Both the position numbers and the translations under genes were made by a program. The notes beneath the pieces are model-generated. The model worked only from the letters and a program-made list of their open reading frames with translations, was not told where the DNA came from and did no database searches. Of a stretch of 29,034 nt of DNA, positions 23,121 to 29,034 are shown one piece after another. The number at the start of each line of letters is the position of its first letter. Positions within the stretch are counted from its first letter, which is position 1. Origin of the DNA: Mesaphorura yosii (lineage: Eukaryota; Arthropoda; Collembola; Poduromorpha; Tullbergiidae); the NCBI GenBank assembly GCA_009869945.1, contig WIXG01000650.1:1-29034 (forward strand). The letters are read 5' to 3'.

Positions 23121-24147
23121 GCAGACTTTGCTAAACGGGTTATTCACTATTACGAAAATCAGCGTAATAAGAATAAGTTATTAACTGTGCGCCACTTCGC
23201 TGCTGAGGAGAAAGTCTAGGGCTTTAATTTATATTATTAGGTTTGAGGCATCGGGTAGTATAGAGTACAAGAAGTTATCAGGTTGCCCCGCGTCACAGAC
23301 TACTCGCAAAAACATCAATCGTGTGCAAGCCGTATTCAAACGTCGCCCGAACATGTCAGTGAGAAAAGCGAATATTAATTAATTAATTAATATTAAGCGC
23401 ACAATAATTGAACCTAACAAGGTCCACGTTAAGCAACATTAAAGTAAAAGCTGGGCTTGAAAGCCTACACCAGAAAGAAAACATCGAAATATATGAAGAC
23501 AGGAGGCGAGAGCGAAGACAGGCCTCCACAAAATCTATAAGAAACGACTGGGCAAAATCCTCGTTATCGATGACGAGAGCTACGTCATGGCGGACCCACA
23601 CGACATCCCGGGAAGGCGTTTCTATCATGCAGCAGATACAAAGGACATAGATTACAGCGTGAATACTAAACCAGCATTCAAGTTCCCGAAGAAGTTCTTG
23701 ATTTGGCAGGCAATTGATGAAAATGGCAATGCTTCCAGTCCTTACATTTGCACTAGCACTATGACCGGAGACGTGTACTTAAACGAGTGCCTTAATAAGC
23801 GGCTGATTCCTTTCATCAAACAGCATCATGAAATTGAGAGTGTTTTCTTCTGGCCTGATCTCGCCTCGTCCCACTATTCAAAAGAAGTCATCGCATACCT
23901 CCGTGAAGAAAATGTCGACTTTGTCCAAAAACAAGCTAATCCACCAAATGTGCCACAGGATTTGAAATGTTTTGGACAAATTGCAAGCAAGCATACGCTC
24001 AGCGAAAGAATACACCCATAACGCTTCGTGGATTCGCTATGGTCTGGAAGACACTGGCTACTGATGTTGCAAAAGAGTGCAAAAGCCATTATGGACAAGG
24101 CTTGGAAAATGATCAGGAAGATTGAGTACAAGGGCATTCGTGGCTGA
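23121..24147 (+). pseudogene. Broken Tc1/mariner-type transposase
   Basis: The coding remains run through at least four frame changes. The N-terminal piece (DFAKRVIHYYENQ...) stops at 23217. A second frame from about 23242 (KNINRVQAVFKRRPNMSVRKA) stops at 23380 inside an AT palindrome. The second DNA-binding helix-turn-helix region continues in other frames (RSTLSNIKVKAGL). The catalytic core from about 23533 is open to 24021 and holds KILVIDDESY with the first catalytic Asp, then FFWPDLASSH with the second Asp. The third acidic position falls in a short deletion and frameshift after NPPNVPQ (near 23957); an EMFW remnant is visible in another frame. The C-terminal piece ends at TGA 24145-24147. 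Only fragments of DNA-binding and catalytic domains remain, so it is non-functional. Confidence 0.9.
23371..23394. repeat. 24-bp AT-only palindrome inside the transposase
   Basis: The 24 bases are a perfect palindrome built from AATT/TTAA repeats with AATATT at each end. A 5-bp direct repeat aagcg flanks it on both sides (23366-23370 and 23395-23399). It interrupts the DNA-binding region of the transposase and introduces a stop. It may be a small insertion or a microsatellite expansion in the dead element. Confidence 0.85.
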
Positions 24148-24245
24148 GAATTTGATTATTTTCTGTTGCCATTGAGTCATTTTGTTGTGTTACAAAAGTT
24201 GGTTCAATAAATTCCTGTAGTTGCGTTTAATCGAGCAAAGTGTAG

Positions 24246-24273
24246 TTTGTGCTTTTACTTATTGGACACCCTT
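24246..24273 (-). repeat. Transposon right terminal inverted repeat
   Basis: This is the reverse complement of the left repeat with a single mismatch. It is followed by TA at 24274-24275. Confidence 0.95.
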
Positions 24274-24275
24274 TA

Positions 24276-25144
24276 CTGTCATATTTTTGTAATATAATCA
24301 CTTAATTAAGAAGCTATGAGTTGGCTACACCACTACGGTTATAGAAAGGCGAAGGCTTAAAATTAATTGTATTTTCATGGCTATGAGTCGTTCTCGTAGA
24401 AATATGTTTAGATTTAGGGCGACTTGTATCCATTGACCATATTTTCAAGTCACCTACGATAATTGTGTAACTGTATTTGTGTCCGAAATAAACGTTGTGG
24501 AATTTGTTGTCAAATTCGGAATTCTTGCTTGGGCTCAGTTCCAGTGTTTGGGTCTTCCAGATTGGTGACAACTTGGCTTTTCTGTCCAAGAAGTGCTGCT
24601 GATTGATTAGTAACAGATTTTCTGCATTGGGTGCGTATTCTGGCGTTAAGAAAATAAACCAATGCCGTCCAACATCGTAAACTACGTTTAAAGTTGACTA
24701 GTTTTTTATTGGTCAAATATTTGGTTCCAGTAAAATATTTCAGTACTCACAGTTTGGATAGTAAAATTAAAAGGAACTACTTCGTAACTCACTTTTCCAT
24801 CTTATCTGAAAGAGTAATTATACTTGGCAAAAATGAAGATAACTGGTATTTAGCCTAAATGGGCATTCTGATTTGCATTTACTATTAGCATCTACAATTA
24901 GAAAAGGAACTTGTGTGAACAATGACATGATTTCAAGATCTCATACAATTTAACTTTACGATCCCAAATTAATGGACGAAATACTCTAAATTAGCTTCAG
25001 GTTAATCATGACTAAACCACTGGGCAGGCCAAAAATATAATTTCACGACACCAGAATAATCAGCCTTTGAAAAATTTGCATTACAGGTGCATGTATCGTT
25101 GATATCAGGCAAGAGCATCCATCTTTTACCCTGCACTTGCATTG
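24276..25144. other. Spacer and likely 3' UTR of the DUF229 gene
   Basis: This is AT-rich DNA between the transposon and the DUF229 stop codon. Two overlapping minus-strand open frames (24716-24510 and 24589-24314) resemble nothing I know. A minus-strand AATAAA at 24710-24705 is a possible polyadenylation signal about 435 nt past the stop. Confidence 0.5.
24705..24710 (-). promoter_or_regulatory. Candidate polyadenylation signal of the DUF229 gene
   Basis: Reads AATAAA on the minus strand, about 435 nt downstream of the stop codon, and followed by an A-run. It is the nearest canonical hexamer I noticed. Weak evidence only. Confidence 0.2.
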
Positions 25145-26014
25145 CTAAGCCTTCGCTGCTTTCTTCTTGCTCTTCGACAGAGCACTTTGGCAGAAGCAGT
25201 ACTTTTTCAGCAATCCGTCCGTCACGCAGTCACTCTGGCCTTGGTAGCTGTTGATGCGGTTCACGAAACCTTCAATAGTCTCGGTCCCATTCTCGTACTG
25301 CTTGATTTTTGCTTCGAACCGCACGTCTCCAGGACTCGCCTGAAAAGCGACCAAGTACATGTTGAAGGAAATCAGTTTGCCAAAATTGTTCCACACATCG
25401 CCGGACGAGAGCAGTCTTCCGTACAGCACTTTGCTGAATTTGAAGGAGACGCACAGTTTACTGGCAATCACTTTCGTGAGAACGTTCTTATTTACAGTGT
25501 CTAAAATACTTTTGGCTAGTCGCTGCAAAATTTCCGACGATCTGGCAAGTTCAGGCATCACGCCGCACATGCAGTACTGATTTGGGATCCCGCACGATTC
25601 GCAGGTGCGATTCAGCGGAGCGGGCTCGAAGAACGAGAATCTCGTGCGGGGTTCGTTAGTTATTGTCGGCTCGATTTCTCCTGCCGCACTTTGGTTCGAA
25701 GAGGCAGACTCAGGCGTTGGCGAGCTCAAACTAAGAATATCTTGCAAGGTTTCATGGAGGTCCAGCGGTGATGTTAACCTATGGCTATTTTCCATTAAGC
25801 GCGTGTACCACTCTGGAAACTGCTGCTTCAGCCTCGGTGGAAGTCGTACAAAGAAGAATGGTAGGCTTTCTTCGTAGAATCCCAGGAATGTTTCGCGAAA
25901 TGAACCGAAACGGTATCCGTGGTCGGATATGAAAAATATCACAGTGTTATCACCATCGTACTTTGAACTGGACACCATGTCTTCGAGAAAGGATTTGAAA
26001 TTGTCGTCTTCAGT
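25145..26014 (-). CDS. DUF229 exon d: C-terminal half
   Basis: It begins after acceptor tttgcag (79-bp intron from exon c) with TEDDNFKSFL and ends at TAG 25147-25145. It holds the second metal-binding motif ISDHGYR, the FYEESLPFFFVRLPP strand, the RTCESCGIPNQYCMC Cys cluster and the closing CVTDGLLKKYCFC. A lysine/alanine-rich tail (SKSKKKAAKA) ends the protein. Confidence 0.9.
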   Translation of the reverse strand, partial: TEDDNFKSFLEDMVSSSKYDGDNTVIFFISDHGYRFGSFRETFLGFYEESLPFFFVRLPPRLKQQFPEWYTRLMENSHRLTSPLDLHETLQDILSLSSPTPESASSNQSAAGEIEPTITNEPRTRFSFFEPAPLNRTCESCGIPNQYCMCGVMPELARSSEILQRLAKSILDTVNKNVLTKVIASKLCVSFKFSKVLYGRLLSSGDVWNNFGKLISFNMYLVAFQASPGDVRFEAKIKQYENGTETIEGFVNRINSYQGQSDCVTDGLLKKYCFCQSALSKSKKKAAKA

Positions 26015-27339
26015 CTGCAAAATACGTGTTATATTCAATTAGTAAAAGAAGGATGATTCAACGTTGGTGGTCAATTGGTGAGCAGTAGTTTACCTTTAAC
26101 ATGTTCATGTCATCGTGGCCGACGGACGTAAACCAGGAAAAAAGGAAAGTTGGGTACTTCCTCGGCTTGGTCAAGGCGAGAATGCTCCTGATGTACTTCA
26201 TCAAGAAACTCGTCGGGGTCAACCCGCCTCCAAGGCAGTAAGAGTGGCCGGAGTATTTGTTAATGCGGTAGTGAAGGTGCTGGGCCACCATGACGGGGCG
26301 AAGGTAGTAGTCCACCGGTTCGTTCAGGAAGCCCGTCTTTGCATAGTTGAAGATGGCCAATCCCGGTGAGTCTTCGACGAGCGCAGTCAGATAGCCACTA
26401 TCGCTAAAGTTTTTCCACAGGAATGGACAATCGTCCAGCTTTTTGCTCGGGGATGTCCAGCACGACGAGTAGTTGTTCAGCTCCATGCCGGCCATGAAGC
26501 CCATCACGTTCGGAAATGTGTTCTCGCCCATTTTGGTGTATCCTTTCAACTCTATGAAATCATTCGCCTCGAGATAATCCTTTGTTTTTGGCAGAGATCG
26601 GATCATGTGAAGACGGGAGATCGAATCTATTCCAATAATCACCACGTTCGGAGGTCTGTATTCGCTGTCCTTCAGCAAATTCCCATGAAGAGCCTGAATT
26701 TCAGCCTTCCGGTCTGCACCGTCCCACTTTCTCAGCTTGGCTTGCACTTCCCGAGAAAGATTTTCAGGAGGCAAGGCAATCCCTACGAAATCAACGCCCG
26801 TCCTTATTTTGTTTTCGTTTTTGCATTCGACCTTGACGTACGAATCGTTTACGAGAATGCTCCCATCAATTGGAATGGTGGTGCAAGTCTTAGAAAACCT
26901 GTTCGTATTTTTAGAAGTTAAGATAGCCAGGAAACCCGAAGTAAAAGAAACTAGAAATTGTGGTGCAGGCTTACGCGACACCCCAGTCCGCGTCCCGGTC
27001 GTATTTGGCGGGGCTCTGAGCAACCCTCGTTATTTTTCGAAAGCAGCAATGCGATCCGGTGTACTTCCACGATTGTTGCATTGATTTTTCCATTTTCAGT
27101 ACCTGTTCAATAAAAAAAACTCATTTCATTTACGAATTCACACGAATTTTATCATCTCAAGCGCAGGTGGCAGTTGGTGGTTGATTATAGTTACTTGATT
27201 CTCTTCGTGCACGAGACCCTTTTTGCACTTTTGTGGTTTGGCATCTTTGATAAATTCTGATACTGAACTGTCAAATGGGTCCATGTCCAGCAGTTTGCAC
27301 GTCTCCGTGTTGACGAGGTAGTTTTGAGGTGGCGAGTCC
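25145..27339 (-). CDS. DUF229 (sulfatase/alkaline-phosphatase-fold) protein, 5' end missing
   Basis: Four exons join in phase to 648 codons, close to the family's usual 600-700 residues. Residues are numbered from the first full codon of the most 5' exon. DUF229 proteins share the alkaline-phosphatase/sulfatase fold; their substrate is unknown and many are secreted or membrane-anchored. Family marks seen, in order, are YLVNTETCKLLDMDPFD, a Cys pair in GSHCCFRKI, and NVVIIGIDSISR with D182 and S183 at the expected metal/nucleophile site. These are followed by KGYTKMGENTFPN, TSVGHDDMN (H352, D353), FISDHGYRFG (D390, H391), NRTCESCGIPNQYC and a C-terminal CVTDGLLKKYCFC. The reading frame is undamaged. 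The start codon and the signal or anchor exon lie further upstream and were not found, so the gene is annotated as partial. It converges with the receptor gene. Confidence 0.88.
26094..26898 (-). CDS. DUF229 exon c: nucleophile region
   Basis: This 805-nt exon runs from acceptor cgaacag to donor gtaaac and ends in phase 0. It carries the IGIDSISRLH catalytic segment at 26634-26605, the GYTKMGENTFPNVMGFMAGM block and the HDDMN metal-site segment near the 3' end. The open frame continues upstream of the acceptor to 27023, but that part translates intron and exon b out of frame. Confidence 0.88.
26975..27102 (-). CDS. DUF229 exon b
   Basis: The exon is 128 nt, from acceptor ttgaacag to donor gtaagc, entering in phase 0 and leaving two bases into a codon. 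It encodes VLKMEKSMQQSWKYTGSHCC then FRKITRV, which fits the conserved Cys-Cys/Tyr region following exon a. Separated by a 92-bp intron from exon a and a 76-bp intron from exon c. Confidence 0.8.
27195..27339 (-). CDS. DUF229 exon a (most 5' found)
   Basis: Acceptor ctccgcag precedes 27339 and donor gtaact follows 27195. The exon has one leading base plus 48 codons, so an earlier exon ending two bases into a codon must exist. It encodes DSPPQNYLVNTETCKLLDMD and KPQKCKKG, the conserved Cys-containing start of the DUF229 ectodomain. Confidence 0.82.
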
Positions 27340-29034
27340 CTGCGGAGCAAATGAACAAATCAGTGTGGCTGTGGCTAAAAGATAATCTACTGGCAAATTA
27401 ATTGCTCATTAGTCATCCTTGACTTGATTTATTGTCGATGGCAAAACAAGTTGCACTGTGGCCGGCACGCAAATCAGCAATCAACAGCAGTGCGCCGTTT
27501 ATGAGAATTATGCATAATTGCATTAAGTGCCACGTGAGTCTTAGCCAATGGATGCACGCCGCAGAAAACCTGTACGAAGTGTTTTTGCAAAAAATCGGCG
27601 AAGGACAAACGAAAAGTGACATAATAGAAAATTTTATGATGATTAGCAATTTGTTCAAGCCGTAAAATCTTCGAGAGGAGGAAATGCCGTTGTTGGTTAC
27701 AAACGTGAGCGGGTTACGATGCGCGCATAGAAGTGGCATTCCTCATTTTAGTAGTCATTTATGCATGGACCATGAAGCAACAAGAAGAGTAGTCACGAAT
27801 TGACCATTGTTGTTAATCCTACTCATCTTAAGAAACAAAAGAAAAACGAAGGCGATACTACAAACGTATTCGGAAAGGAAGTGCGAGCATGGACAATTGT
27901 AGCCTCACAACCGAAAATTTCAATTTGCTAATTTGCTAATTAAGTGTGCAAACAGATTGCGCAGCAGATATTCCGCATGAATTGCAAAATGTTCGAGAGT
28001 CAACCGACTTTCAATTGGTGCGAAAAGAAATTAAATGCTTGCCCTTTGCTTAGTGTTCAGTTCGCAATCGCTTCAATTTTGTGAGTGCAAGTTTACTTTG
28101 GCCTTTTGCCAGCCGAATGATTCTTCAAGGATCGAACTGCCACGCAGAAGAGCACGCAGAGCGCTGGGGAGCTTTACACCTCCCGTTATAAGTTTATGAA
28201 TATTTAATCTGCCTAATTTGCGAGTGTGGCTGCGACATAATGCGAGCGGTCATTTCGCATTAGCAGGCGTTAAGCTCAGGTGAGCAGCGCAAAGTGAAAC
28301 TAGCGAACGACGTCCGAAATCAATAAAATGGGCGTACGCTGCAAAAATTAATGCAAAAACCGCTGTTGGAAAATTATTAATACGAGAAATTTTTTCATTG
28401 CCGTATAGTATTTTAGCTGCTTCGACGTTGCCTGAATGAAGCATCAAGACTAAGCCCATACTCGATACTCAGGATGAGGGCCCACATGGAAATGAATGAA
28501 ACGTGAAACCAAGCGAGCTGTCAGTTACTCAAGTCTCACTTCACGCTTGCCATCGTATTTTACACAGCTAAGCCTAAATATTTATGCGAGCTTGAAAACT
28601 TGAAACTCAATACGAGAATACGCCGCTTCTAATTGCAGCAGCAGACGTGCAAACTGTTCATGGTTAAGGAAAGCTGCAATTACCACGAGCAATTACGTAG
28701 CTGGCATTTTTTAAACATTAAATGAATGTAGCAAAATTTTCATACTGACGCTGAGCTAACTTTTTGAGTCGTGAAATGAGAATTTCAATGCGAAACGTTT
28801 TGCAATGAATTTATGCAGAAATGGTTTCGAAAGCAGTTTGAATAGGTAATCAGCTGAATTGTAATTGAGGTGAATCTTCAAACCGTCCGATTGGCCGGTT
28901 TCTTCAAAAGTAGATGCAAAGGAAGGTTACGGGTTTGGTGCGTTTTTCGGCCTAAGAGATCCAAAACTGAGTCATATGTCAAATTGAAGCTTATGTCCCC
29001 TGGAGTACAGGAAAAATACAGGCGGATCGAAACT
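27340..29034. other. Upstream of DUF229 exon a, no exon identified
   Basis: The first part must be intron, because exon a needs an upstream exon. I found no minus-strand segment with a start codon, hydrophobic anchor and in-phase donor. One short in-phase candidate (ATG GCA AGC GTG AA before gtgaga, near 28555-28541) lacks a membrane segment and is likely chance. No repeats or RNA genes were recognised. Confidence 0.5.

Larger units (their letters stand above)
22960..24273 (+). mobile_element. Tc1/mariner-superfamily DNA transposon, inactive
   Basis: The element is 1314 bp, the usual size for the superfamily. It is bounded by 28-bp terminal inverted repeats that differ at one position, and is flanked by TA on both sides (22958-22959 and 24274-24275), the superfamily's target duplication. 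It encodes remains of a DDE/D transposase on the plus strand. The transposase has stops and frame changes, so the copy cannot make its own enzyme, but the ends look intact enough to be mobilised by a related source. It is inserted between the 3' ends of the receptor and DUF229 genes. The protein pattern (WPDLASSHYSKEV, NPPNVPQ) suggests the DD37E/maT-like side of the superfamily rather than classic mariner; this is inference. Confidence 0.95.

Noticed and set aside
24314..24716. Two overlapping minus-strand frames downstream of the DUF229 stop
   Set aside because: No recognisable motif, no splice support and position consistent with 3' UTR.
28541..28555. In-phase ATG mini-exon for the DUF229 gene on the minus strand
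   Set aside because: Too short, no membrane anchor, moderate donor; one in three such candidates is in phase by chance.
1..29034. CRISPR arrays, rRNA, operons or phage-like modules
   Set aside because: No regularly spaced repeats or prokaryotic gene organisation; spliced animal genes dominate.

Overview
The window is nuclear DNA from an animal, most likely an arthropod or other ecdysozoan invertebrate. Its genes are split by GT-AG introns, its intergenic space is long and AT-rich, and the recognisable proteins are a rhodopsin-class receptor of an invertebrate type and a DUF229 protein, a family expanded in ecdysozoans. I cannot place the species. No prokaryotic operons, rRNA, tRNA or CRISPR arrays are visible. 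Most short open frames in the window look like chance frames.

Layout: (1) 1-2535 holds no recognisable gene and would be the upstream flank of the receptor gene if the proposed start exon is right. (2) 2536-22184, plus strand, is a peptide-type G-protein-coupled receptor (FMRFamide-receptor-like / B0563.6-AH9.1-like). Three coding exons are well supported (14769-14904, 18763-18918, 21252-22184). A possible 14-nt start exon at 2536-2549 fits in phase and would give a 412-residue protein. Its introns are large (12.2, 3.9 and 2.3 kb). Intron 3 contains a GC-rich 3' fragment of a reverse-transcriptase-type retroelement ORF. (3) 22960-24273 is a complete-length Tc1/mariner-type DNA transposon with 28-bp terminal inverted repeats and TA target duplications, but its transposase is broken into several frames. 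(4) 25145-27339, minus strand, is a DUF229 (alkaline-phosphatase/sulfatase-fold) gene with four recognisable exons and 76-92-bp introns. Its 5' exon was not found. (5) 27340-29034 has no recognisable gene.

The receptor and DUF229 genes converge tail to tail and the transposon sits between their 3' ends. Nothing links the two genes functionally. I found no convincing novel multi-gene system. The most useful second looks are the micro start exon with its 12-kb intron, the receptor's non-canonical class A residues, the retroelement fragment in the receptor intron, the dead mariner with an AT palindrome inside its transposase, and several perfect hairpins and palindromes in non-coding DNA.
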